NCBI GenBank assembly: GCA_002392645.1
Contig: DGHL01000070.1
Span: 147-41,190, forward strand
Source: Prevotellaceae bacterium UBA3849
GTDB lineage: Bacteria > Bacteroidota > Bacteroidia > Bacteroidales > Bacteroidaceae
Length of the DNA stretch: 41,044 nt
Reading direction: 5' to 3'
Positions 15,065 through 24,900 of this stretch are shown one piece after another. Position numbers and translations under genes: made by a program. The notes under the pieces were generated by a model that worked only from the letters and a program-made list of their open reading frames with translations, had not been told where the DNA came from and did not search any database. The first letter of the stretch is position 1, and every line of letters starts with the position of its first letter.

Positions 15065-15859
15065 TTATATGCTTTCTTTCTTTATAAGCTGATACAGCGA
15101 CGGCAACGCTATCAGCAGCGAACTTATCACCGCTTGCGCCACAGCCATGTTGTTTCCTCCGAAATAATCCACCAGTTTTGCATCTACCGGAAGCTGCGGG
15201 AACACATTCACTGCCACATAGGCTGCGCTGTTGTTTATCCAGTGTACAATAAAACCTGGCACGATGCTGCCAGACTTGACAAACAGCCATCCCAGCAGTA
15301 TTCCAACTACGAAGGCATGTGGCATCTGCGCAGGATTGCAATGTACAAGCGAGAAGACAAGCGCTGAAACAACGATTGCCGTCCAGCGTGCCCGGTTGTC
15401 AGGCATGCGTTTGTCGCACCACTCCAAGAGAGCTCGTATCAAAGCACCGCGGAAAACTATCTCTTCCATCAGCGGGCCGAGCATACATATTATAAAATAT
15501 CCCTCCGTAGAATGAAGCATCTCTTTGAACTCTTCACCGAGCAGGTTTTCCTGCCATGCCTCCGGCAACTGCTCACCAAGCCACGTAAGCGGCAATACTA
15601 TGCCTATACCGAGAAGTGCAGTCCACATCAATGACAGCCACGGACGGGTGCGGATATAGTTGCGACTTACCGGGCACCACTTCATAGCAAGGAACAGTAC
15701 CGTAAGCAGTATGCTCGCCACCGCCACCATCGTAAGCAACGGCATTGGTGCCTGGGCATCAACATCGGGAAAGAAATGACGTAGCACTGCCACGCCTGCA
15801 AGGCTCACACCAACCTGAACCACGCCAAAGACCAATACATATAATGATGCTTTCTTCAT
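15065..15859 (-). CDS. CPBP family intramembrane glutamic endopeptidase
   Basis: A 264-residue multi-pass membrane protein of the CPBP (CAAX-processing/bacteriocin-processing, Abi) family. The three family motifs are present: EEIVFRGAL (Glu132, Glu133, Arg137), FSLVHCNPAQ (His173) and FIVHWINNSAA (His206, Asn210). At least six hydrophobic segments are visible. Members cleave or process substrates within the membrane; this one's substrate is unknown. Its ATG overlaps the ribF stop in ATGA, so it is translationally coupled to the HAD-RibF gene, although no functional link is known. Confidence 0.92.
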   Translation of the reverse strand: MKKASLYVLVFGVVQVGVSLAGVAVLRHFFPDVDAQAPMPLLTMVAVASILLTVLFLAMKWCPVSRNYIRTRPWLSLMWTALLGIGIVLPLTWLGEQLPEAWQENLLGEEFKEMLHSTEGYFIICMLGPLMEEIVFRGALIRALLEWCDKRMPDNRARWTAIVVSALVFSLVHCNPAQMPHAFVVGILLGWLFVKSGSIVPGFIVHWINNSAAYVAVNVFPQLPVDAKLVDYFGGNNMAVAQAVISSLLIALPSLYQLIKKESI

Positions 15860-17382
15860 AATAATTTCCTATCTTCTTCTATCTGAGCCTTCAGCTCTTC
15901 TACGTTATTGAATTTTATCTCGTCGCGCAACCTACGCAGAAAACTCACGGTGACGGTCTTACCGTATAGTTCTTCGTTGAAACCGACGATATTGGTCTCC
16001 ACCGTCCTGTTTGAGCCGTTATCAAGCGTAGGACGAGTTCCTACATTCGTTATCGACTTATACACCTTACCATCCACGAGTATCTGCGTGGCATACACCC
16101 CGTCTTTAGGCATCAGCTTGCCGTATGGGGGGTCTACATTTGCCGTAGGGAACCCAAGCTTGCGGCCCACCTTGTGGCCTTCCACCACGACACCCGTAAC
16201 GGAATAGTTACGACCGAGGCATCTGTTGGCTTCTTCTATATTGCCTTCCGACACCTGATGTCTGACGTATGAAGACGACACCCTGACGCTTCCTACGTCA
16301 ACGGCATCTCCGAGCATCACCTTTATGCCCATTTCTTCGCCATAACCGCGATAGGTCTCAAAATCCTCGTATTCGTTGCGTTTGCCAAAGCGATTGTCGT
16401 AACCCAGCAATAACAGTTTTACGTTCAAATCATCCACGAGTACTTTCTGCATGAAATCGCGTGCCGTAGTATCTGCCAACCGTTGGTTGAAGGGCAGCGT
16501 GACCACTTTTACGCCCATACTCTCCAACAGTGCGTTCTTCTCCTCGGACGTAGTGAGATATTCCGGAGTAAAGTTCGCATCAAACAACGAGCGTGGGTGC
16601 CGGTCAAATGTTATGACCGTAGGATGCATACCCTGTTCTGCGGCTATGTCCTTCAGACGCTCTATTATATATTGGTGTCCTTTGTGTACTCCGTCAAAGT
16701 TTCCTATCACCACAGCCTTGTCGGCAAACAGTGTCTGCCACGTATCTCCCTTCGGATCATGGTAAGCACCGATGCCGTTGCTCTCTGCCGCGGCACAGTT
16801 TTTAGCGGAGTCATCGATGAAGAGTATGTCTGAAGGCGCTAAATCTGCCAACGACGGATTCTTTCGCAAATCACCTATAATTTTCTGATATATACCATCA
16901 TCCGGCTTTACCATGCCAAGGTCGCATGACAGGAAGATATCATCAAAGTAGTCATGAACGGTAAGTCCATCGACCGTAAAAAGATGTTCTACGGAATATT
17001 GCCAATGTATCTGATTGGTATTCGACAGTATAGCCGTATGATAGCCGCACTCGTCATGAAGCCATTTCACCATGCGCAGTTTCTCCACCGGGATATCGGT
17101 GAGTAACTGGTTCCACGCCCAGCATATCTCCTCGTCTGCAGCTTTGCACGGATGAAAAGAGCCCATTTCATCGGTATATGACGACTGCTTGCGCGCTTCC
17201 TCGCAGAAGGCCTCTATGCTACCGCCTATCTCAAGTTCATGGAAGAGGTCTTCCTGCCTGCACTCATCTACATAATAGGCTATGCGGCCACAGCCTATCT
17301 TGCGCAGAGCATCAATGCATCGCTGCTTGCTCAGTCCTACGAGTATTGCGCCGAAGTCGAAAAGAATTACCTTCTTCCTCAT
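15856..17382 (-). CDS. ribF: HAD-family phosphatase fused to bifunctional riboflavin kinase/FAD synthetase
   Basis: A 508-residue fusion. Residues 1-210 are a HAD-IA phosphatase: LFDFGAILVG (nucleophile Asp9), ILSNTN (Ser120), MVKPDDGIY (Lys159) and FIDDSAKN (Asp190, Asp191). Residues 223-508 are a complete RibF. The FAD synthetase part has VVIGNFDGVHKGHQ and VRVSSSYVR. The riboflavin kinase part has GRKLGFPTANV, NVGTRPT and VETNIVGFN with catalytic Glu462. RibF turns riboflavin into FMN and then FAD. A fused phosphatase could act on the phosphorylated ribityl-pyrimidine intermediate of riboflavin synthesis or on FMN; that is inference. There is no Met near the junction, so it is one continuous protein. 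It overlaps both neighbours by ATGA. Confidence 0.93.
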   Translation of the reverse strand: MRKKVILFDFGAILVGLSKQRCIDALRKIGCGRIAYYVDECRQEDLFHELEIGGSIEAFCEEARKQSSYTDEMGSFHPCKAADEEICWAWNQLLTDIPVEKLRMVKWLHDECGYHTAILSNTNQIHWQYSVEHLFTVDGLTVHDYFDDIFLSCDLGMVKPDDGIYQKIIGDLRKNPSLADLAPSDILFIDDSAKNCAAAESNGIGAYHDPKGDTWQTLFADKAVVIGNFDGVHKGHQYIIERLKDIAAEQGMHPTVITFDRHPRSLFDANFTPEYLTTSEEKNALLESMGVKVVTLPFNQRLADTTARDFMQKVLVDDLNVKLLLLGYDNRFGKRNEYEDFETYRGYGEEMGIKVMLGDAVDVGSVRVSSSYVRHQVSEGNIEEANRCLGRNYSVTGVVVEGHKVGRKLGFPTANVDPPYGKLMPKDGVYATQILVDGKVYKSITNVGTRPTLDNGSNRTVETNIVGFNEELYGKTVTVSFLRRLRDEIKFNNVEELKAQIEEDRKLL

Positions 17383-18551
17383 TTCAGCAGGCTCTGAATC
17401 TCCTTGTCTATGTCCTTTATCTGTGCATCACGCTTATACACTGTATTATCACGTCCTATGAGAAAGAATGTAGGTATAGACTGTACATTATAGTGCACAA
17501 GATGCTTTGAGTCTGCACCGTCAGGATCGAGCACGTTCACCCATGGCAATGCAGCTGTCTGGGTTTTCCAGAAGTGCTTGTCGCCATCAAGTGACACCTG
17601 ATAGATTTCCAGTCCCTGGGCATGGTACTTATTATACAAGTCACGCAGCATCATGATACGCTCCGTAGAGTTTGGCGAAGCAAACACGTGGAAGTCAAGC
17701 AGCACCACCTTGCCAGTAAACTCCTTAAGCGAGCGGCGAGCACCTTTGTTATCAATCAGCGGTATGTCGAAGAGCGACACCTCTTCCACCTTGCTGGCGT
17801 CTATGGCAGGTCCATATTTCTTCAGCTGGTTATGACGCAGCACCTTCAGTCCCTCGATGGCGATATTGTGAAGGTTCTTTCCACGCTCTGCCTCTGGGTA
17901 GTATGTATCCCACGCCGTGGCAACGGCAGCAAACGAGCGTATATCCATGTCTGACTGTTGCGGATTGAAGATAAGACGATTTCCGAGGGTCTGGAACAAT
18001 GCGAAGTATGAATATGCCTTATGTGGTTCCTTGAAGATGTAGTTCATGCGCACATACTCCTTGTATTGCTCTACGATGGTGTTGATGCTGTCCTCTGTCT
18101 CCTTAACGCCCATCGTCTGGTCGTTGCTGATGGCAAGCGCCTGCATCATGAGGCGCTGCTGAAGCAGTGAGAGTTCCTTTATCTTGCTGCAGTTTTCGCT
18201 GCCTGTCACCTCATACTGCGTTGACATGGTAGGATAAGAGGCCTTGATGCTGACCGTCTCCGTAGAGTCGATGCTGACATTGATGATGCCTTGCGCTATG
18301 CGCAGGCGATAGAATTCCGGTGTTTCAGTGCCCTCGCCTGAGAATGAGAAGTCGCCCTTATCGCTGAGCGTTACAGAGTCGATGGCCACAGGTCCGTCAA
18401 GACTCATGTGTTCAAGGTAGAGCACTGAGTCTTTTGCATCAGTTATGGTACCTTCTATATGGAAACGGTTTTTGCCACATGAGGCAAGCAATAACACCAA
18501 CAGTGTTAGTGTTGCGGTAAAGAGTTTTTGCTGAAAATTCTTTTTGTGCAT
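17379..18551 (-). CDS. Lipoprotein with DUF4369 and cysteine-less TlpA-like thioredoxin fold
   Basis: A 390-residue predicted lipoprotein (lipobox LLASC, Cys25). The N-terminus is DUF4369-like (FHIEGTITDAKDSVLYLEHM), the middle is helical, and residues of about 255-390 are a TlpA/AhpC-type thioredoxin domain (LKEFTGKVVLLDFHVFASPN). TlpA-like proteins normally reduce periplasmic disulfides through a WCxxC site. Here that position reads ASPNS, with serines (292, 295) in place of both cysteines, while the cis-Pro loop (QSIPTFFLIG) is kept. It is therefore probably not a redox enzyme. It is the first gene of the operon with ribF and the CPBP protease. Confidence 0.88.
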   Translation of the reverse strand: MHKKNFQQKLFTATLTLLVLLLASCGKNRFHIEGTITDAKDSVLYLEHMSLDGPVAIDSVTLSDKGDFSFSGEGTETPEFYRLRIAQGIINVSIDSTETVSIKASYPTMSTQYEVTGSENCSKIKELSLLQQRLMMQALAISNDQTMGVKETEDSINTIVEQYKEYVRMNYIFKEPHKAYSYFALFQTLGNRLIFNPQQSDMDIRSFAAVATAWDTYYPEAERGKNLHNIAIEGLKVLRHNQLKKYGPAIDASKVEEVSLFDIPLIDNKGARRSLKEFTGKVVLLDFHVFASPNSTERIMMLRDLYNKYHAQGLEIYQVSLDGDKHFWKTQTAALPWVNVLDPDGADSKHLVHYNVQSIPTFFLIGRDNTVYKRDAQIKDIDKEIQSLLK

Positions 18552-18615
18552 ATTGAGTTTGTCGTTTTCTTAAATTTATTGAGTTTGTCGTTTTCTTTAA
18601 ATTTACGCAAAGTTA
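18552..18615 (-). promoter_or_regulatory. Operon promoter box with duplicated leader
   Basis: The minus strand has a -7 box TAACTTTG (18615-18608). Between it and the ATG at 18551 lie two tandem copies of a 26-27-bp sequence (18552-18577 and 18578-18604) that differ by one T. The duplication makes up the whole 5-prime leader. The -33 region does not show a TTG at the ideal spacing. Confidence 0.6.
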
Positions 18616-18772
18616 CGCTTTTTTTTTCATTCTACGGCTATTTTCTCTGTGATTTTTTTCATCAAACGTCATATTTTTAGAGATTTTAGAATCGATTTAC
18701 GAAAATAGACATTTTCACCTCTGTCATATTGCTTCATAGCGTGGCTGATAACTGACGTTTTCATGCGGCATT

Positions 18773-18857
18773 GTAATAGCATAGCTTTTACAGTGTAAAG
18801 TGATAGCTTTTACAACGTAAAGTGATAGCTTTTACCGCGTAATATGATAGCTTTTAC
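18773..18857. repeat. Second array of the 19-bp GATAGCTTTTAC repeat, exact 22-bp period
   Basis: Four 19-bp units at 18773-18791, 18795-18813, 18817-18835 and 18839-18857 read close to GTAAAGTGATAGCTTTTAC. The period is exactly 22 bp, with 3-bp spacers (AGT, AAC, CGC). They are in the opposite orientation to most units of the array at 322-434. The array lies in the 446-base gap between the TlpA-like operon promoter and the terminator of the giant gene. The remaining part of that gap (18640-18770) holds nothing that I recognise. Confidence 0.85.
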
Positions 18858-18920
18858 AACGCTCCTCGTCAGACACTGATTTTCAAATTGTTACAGACTG
18901 CCGACATTAGGGTGCAAAAA

Positions 18921-18952
18921 AAGACAGACCTTCATCGCTGAAGGTCTGTCTT
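18921..18952 (-). terminator. Terminator of the fimbrial cluster
   Basis: A perfect 14-bp stem AAGACAGACCTTCA / TGAAGGTCTGTCTT (18921-18934 and 18939-18952) with a 4-base loop is followed on the minus strand by TTTTTTT. It lies 45 bases after the stop of the giant gene. Confidence 0.92.
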
Positions 18953-18997
18953 AACATTTACCTAATTTTCCTTTATACCACTCATTTACTACAAAAA

Positions 18998-21900
18998 TCA
19001 CTTACCGTTGATGTGCATCTTCCTGCCATTGACGATGTAGAGTCCCGGACTCAGGCGCTGGCGCCACTGGTTGTCGCTCATCTCTTCTGCAGCAATCACC
19101 TTGCGGCCCATCATGTCATAGACTCCCTGCAGTTCAGTCTTGACCGTACTGCCGGTGCTTGTCATTGCACCTTCCTCTGGATCGATCTCAACGATAGGCT
19201 CGTCCTCGAAGTCGAAATTCACCGGAACAAACTGTGCTGCTTTCGCTTCTGCACCGCCACCGCCTGTACCACGGTAATATATCTTGTTATGGAGCACATA
19301 GCGGTTGTTTCTCTGCCACATTGATTGCAGCGAATTGTATTCCTTGTTTGGCGTAGCGTTGATATAGAATCCCACACCTGTGGTTGCCGATTCAACCAAT
19401 GGTGCTGTTACGACACCCGTAGAACGGTCTATTGTTGCATTGCTGACGAAATACAAACCTAAGGTATATGCATCGTGTGAAGTGTCAAGAGGCAGCAGTT
19501 TCTCCAGATATGAACCTGTAAGGTCAGTGGTAATTGACGATGCCGTCGGTGAAGTAGAAGGCAGGGACAACGTCACACTATTCGTTTCATCTGAAGTGCG
19601 TATGATGACAGGTGTACCGGCAGGCACGAACTTACCCTCTGCGTATGTAGTGTCAACAGCAGTAACGGCAGGGACGAGAGAAGGATTTAGTCCTGCGTCA
19701 TCCCATGTCTTGCAGACGTATGCATTATACGTCTTGTTACCCTTATCAGCAGGCAGGAGTACGTCAAATGGAGCGTAGAACGTGCTGTAGTAATAACCGT
19801 CACCACCATTGTTAGTCGCTATTGACATTGATTTAGCAGGTTCCATACACCACTTACTACCATCTACGGGTACATTCTCATAATACTGCAAATCGTATTT
19901 ATGGTTGGCGTCACCCTGATTATAGTTAATGTAATGTCTTCTGTCGTCAGCATCGTTATATATTAGGACTACGGCACCACCGATGTCAGCAACCTTGAAA
20001 CTTGTGGCAGAAGCCGCATTTTCCGTCATCACGGCATAGCCACCATCATGATTCGTCTGTTCGCCCTTGACATAAAGGCCTTGGGTCTGCATGGTAGCGG
20101 CATCTTTTGTTCCTGTGAACAGGAAGATGGCCGAAGCATCAGACTCTGTTGCAGGAACAGGAATTTCTCCTCGTGTAGCATTAGTTTCCGTGAAGCCGGA
20201 GCCAAGACCTCCTTCGCCGAAGGTCGTGCTGGTGCCGGCTCTGCTATAGAAGTGCATAGGAATAGGCGTATCACCTGTGCCGGCCGTCTTCTCTATGTCA
20301 TGCAGATAGCCGCTGGCATAACGTACAGGACTGAGACTTGACGCACCTGTTTGTGAGCGCAGACGATAGTAGCCCGGAGAATATTGCACTATGTTTGCAT
20401 CGTCGTAACAAATATTCTGCAATTCAAGAATGAGTCCCAAAGGATCATCTGCATACGTGGTTTGAGCTGTTTCGTAAGCTGTCTTGCCCGCTGGCGTCAG
20501 TCCGCCCACATTGCCGGCACCCTGATAGTAAGGAGTCAGCAAGTCTAAGCCAAGGCCATAGGTCCACTCCTTTATTGGTGTATCGTCACTGAGTATCATT
20601 TTTCCGATATCTGCAGGATTACCTGATTCTACTATGCTGAGGAAGATTGTATTGTCTGTATTCAGCAGTGGGTGTACACGGAAGGTACCGCTGCCAGGTG
20701 TTGCACCTGGTAACAGCTCGTAGATACCTCTGTTGTCATTGCTAGCAATGACACCCATCTTTACTTCTTCTCCGTCAGCAATATCGTCTGTTGTCAATAC
20801 GCTTGTTGTCTCTCCGTCATTCTTATATATATAGCGGTTATACGTCCTAAATCCGTATGGGTCACCCACTGGTGTCCACAGATAGTCGTTGGTGTAGTGC
20901 AACTCACGTCCTCTCTCGGCTCTCATTCCTCGAACAAAGGTGTAGTGAGCCAACTGCGGTGTGGCATCAGTGGTTTCGAAGGTGTACCACAGGTTCTGGT
21001 CAACACTCGTCACGAAATCCATACCTGAGTTTGTTGACAAACCGGTATCGAACTTATAGACAACATTTATTACCACGGTCTGGTCGATTAGCTCTTCATC
21101 AGACATCAGTTTGGTAAGTTTCAGACCCTTATACTTGCTTTCCATGCCTGCATAAGGCTGACCTTCATCATCATTTTTTTCAGTAAAATGCTGGTAGATA
21201 CCTTCGACATAGAAATCGAACAAGCAGTTAGGACGATAGAAGATGTTGGGCAATATCAAATCGTCACCGATACTTACCGTACCAGCATCGTAGCTGTAAG
21301 TGTGCTGTGCACCGTTCCACTCCAAGGTTGAGCCTAACTGATATTTCTCACCAGGATAGTGGGGTCCCTCACCATCGTTTACCGCTGTCAGGTCACGCTG
21401 TGTGGTGCCAAATATTCTCTTTTTACCTAAATCGCCGGATATTGTCTCCCTATAAGGTATATCCACATATTCACCTGCCTGAGGATCAGTCTTGTCAGGA
21501 CAAGTTTTGGCAATCACCAGATGATATATAAGGTGGTGGATGGACAGACCGAAGATGACAAACTTTGTAGGATCGGTGTTGGCATCTGCCGTCAGCGCAC
21601 CGCCATAGCCTGTAAGTTTCTTGCCTGCGTTAGCACCCGTGGTACCGGTTAACTGCAGTACGCCATAGTCATAGCCGGCCTTTTGCAGCAGCATGAAGGT
21701 AGGAGCATCGGCCTCATCCGCCAGTGTACTGGTACCATTCAGGTATTTGCCGCCTTTGTGCTTTATTTTGAGAGCGTATGGGTCATTCCCGGTGAAGTAC
21801 CACACATGTGCAGAGCTGCCAGAAAGTGCATGACTACCAGCATAGCTGACAGCTAAGTTGTCAGTTGACTGCATCATGCTGTCGTTATACCACACGATGT

Positions 21901-24900
21901 TGTATGGCAAACCGCCATCGATATTCATTGACACGTCAACGGAATTAGGATCACGCGCCACATGACCGCCATCAATAGTTTTCTTATTCGGCACCTTAAA
22001 CGATGTATTGTCCATGTTGTAGGCGTTGTAGCGTACATAGACTACGTCATCGTAAAGGCCATAGAGGGTGTATAGAATTGTTTGCGGATTCACAGAATAA
22101 ATATCACCTTCTGGGTTTGTCGCAAAACCGTAATACAGATAGTCGTCCGTATTAAGCAGAGGCGTTTGGACACTCTCTGGCAGATAAGGGTCGTAATTGT
22201 GAGATCCTGCTTCTTCGTTATTCTGATTTGCCGTAATGGCAAGTTTGTTGGCATTAGTGATGACGTTATAGGTAAAGTTGTGTACCACATCACTTTCTAC
22301 AAGCACTTGTGCCCCTGTAGTAAGAGTGCCAGCCTTGTAGTTAAAGTCCGTTTCCACTGCTGTCGTGGCAGCCTGCGGCGTTCCTGCATCCGGAGCTGTC
22401 ATGCCAGCACCGTTGAGGAAGATATAATTGTAGTTTCTGTCGTATTCTTTCGCTACAGCCAAGGCATAGCCACCGCTGGAATGATTGAGCAGGGCATAAC
22501 GGTCTGCACCATCGTTGGCATTAGGTATCTTGATAGGTACACCCATTGGACTTGGCTCCTCTGATGGATTCGTAGTGTAATTGGCCTCACGATTAAATAT
22601 CTGAATAGCATACGGATCAGGCTCTACATAATAGTCAGAAGAAGGGTCGGTAGGTGCACGCAGGAACTTCCACTGCCACTTCTTGGCATTTGCGTCAATG
22701 GTGGCAGGCCTTGTGGGAGTATCAGAATCGGCATATAGATTAACGCCCGTGCCTTGTGTTGCACCTTCAGTCACGACGAGGGTGCCGTCTGCCTGCAAGT
22801 CTTTCCCTGCCAACTTGACGGTAAACCATTTACCATAGAGGATTTCGTCGCCATCAAGGTCGGATTCTTTATCATAGGCATAGCGGACATATACATCGTT
22901 GTCAACATCATCAAGATTCGCTGCAGCAAATGAACCAGTGATTTGCTTTTCTGACAGTCCCTTGGTAACAACAACTTTCTTATATGTAAAGACACCTCTC
23001 GTGCCTATCCTGTAATAATAGGTGCCACTATTAGGTAAAAGCTTTATCGCATCTGCCAGCAGTGATTCACTCGTCAACGTCTTCTTGAAGTCAGCCGCTG
23101 CCGGTCCCCACTCTTGTACGCTGCTTCCTTCTGGAGAATTATATTCTGCCGATCCAGTGTAATATGTAAAGTCCTTGGCCAGCGGACTCTTGAAATGCTC
23201 GGTGATGGCAGGATAGGCGTCTGCAGGTCTCTTATAGCTGAGGGCTTCGCGACCATTATTGTCAATAATATGATAGTGGAAGCGTTGTGGGCGTACGAAG
23301 AATGTGGTTTGCGAACCTTGCGAGGCATTGTTGTCAAGACTTGCTACAGCATGATCTACTGGGTCTTTCAACTTTGTCTCCCAAGGAGTGACACGCTCAA
23401 GATCCACACGTTGCGTATGGTCGAAGCGTGGCATCAGCTGCATGTTGCCGTTGGCATCAGAGACAGCCATGAAGGTCTGGTTACTCATCTGCAGATTGGT
23501 ATGGTCATAGCCCTCACTGCCTTTGTAAACGTCAGGGTTATAGGCTGTGAACTTATCTTCCAGCGTAATCATCTTTGTGCCGCCTTTTTCTTCATCATAG
23601 TCTCCTTTCAGGATACCTTCTTCCAAACGGGCAGAAGTCATGTGAGTAGTCAGGTATCTGCCATCAGCGGTTCCATCGTTTTTATTTACGAGTTGAAGCT
23701 GTATGTTATATGGGTCAAAACCGCTCTTGTCCTTATAGGCTACCTTAGTGCCTTCTTTTGACAGAGGTTCACCAGTACCCGATAATGCAGTTCCCCATAC
23801 GATACCCATCTCCTCATCAATGTCAATGTTAGGCTTGACATACCAGAAGTTGTTGCCTATGAAGTTGCCACTGCCGTCAATGATGTTATCATTAGTACCA
23901 CCGTGGTTCTTCGGACTGACAATCAGGTCATAAACATTACCACCTTCAGGATTGGTATGCTCACCGATAGGCTTGGAGATATAACTTGTGTTATCGCTGG
24001 CTGCATTTTTTGTCTTGTAGAAACGACCGTTCTGCAAAATGAGATATGGCTGTGATATTCCCGTCTCGGAATTTATGTTATAGCCGGTGACTTTGTCGTT
24101 GGCATCTTTGACCTCCGTATAATCCAGAGTATAATCGTAGTTCTTTTCATACTCTTCTTTCACGGTGTATATAACGTAGAAGTCCTGAATAGCCCCGTCG
24201 CTAAGAACACCTGTGGCTGTTATAGGAGGCAGGTCAGCCAGTGATGAAGAGCTATAGCGTACGCCGTTGACCTTGATTTGGTCGCGCTCTGCACCATCCT
24301 TCAGGCGCATTAAGTATTTATGACAACCGGATGCCTTGGAAGCATTGGAGTAGAAATAGTATTTGTCAACCAACGGACTGTCAAACTCTCGCAGTCCTTT
24401 CAGTTCCTCACCCTCAGGATAGGTGGTGGTGTTTGGCAATGGGCGACGCATAATCTCCCATCCATGACGGTCGAGCAGCACGAGCACAGGCGGTATGTCG
24501 GCACTCTCAATATCGAAGGTGCCGTGGCCCATGTCGAAGGTCTGGAACCAGTGTTCTATATTCTCCACAACTTTCTTTCCTGAACCATCAGACTTATTGT
24601 TGTAACCGTTCCAACGTGTCGCATTGGCATAAGCACGATAACTGTGCCACTTGCCAGTGCCAACGCCCCTATTATCCAGTTTTGTCTCAAGTTCTGTTCT
24701 CAGGCTGTCGGGCACTACCCATGTGGTGGCGTCCTCGCTGTATGCATCGGTATTCTTGTTTATGCCCAGCACAGCGAGCTTAAGCATGTTGTATGTCTTC
24801 CAATACTGCTCCAGGGAGGTCACCATGCGGCGCTCTGTCGTCGTGCCGTCGTTGATTTCATTTGTCGTCAACAACTTGTAGTTACTTTTGGTTCCCAGCA

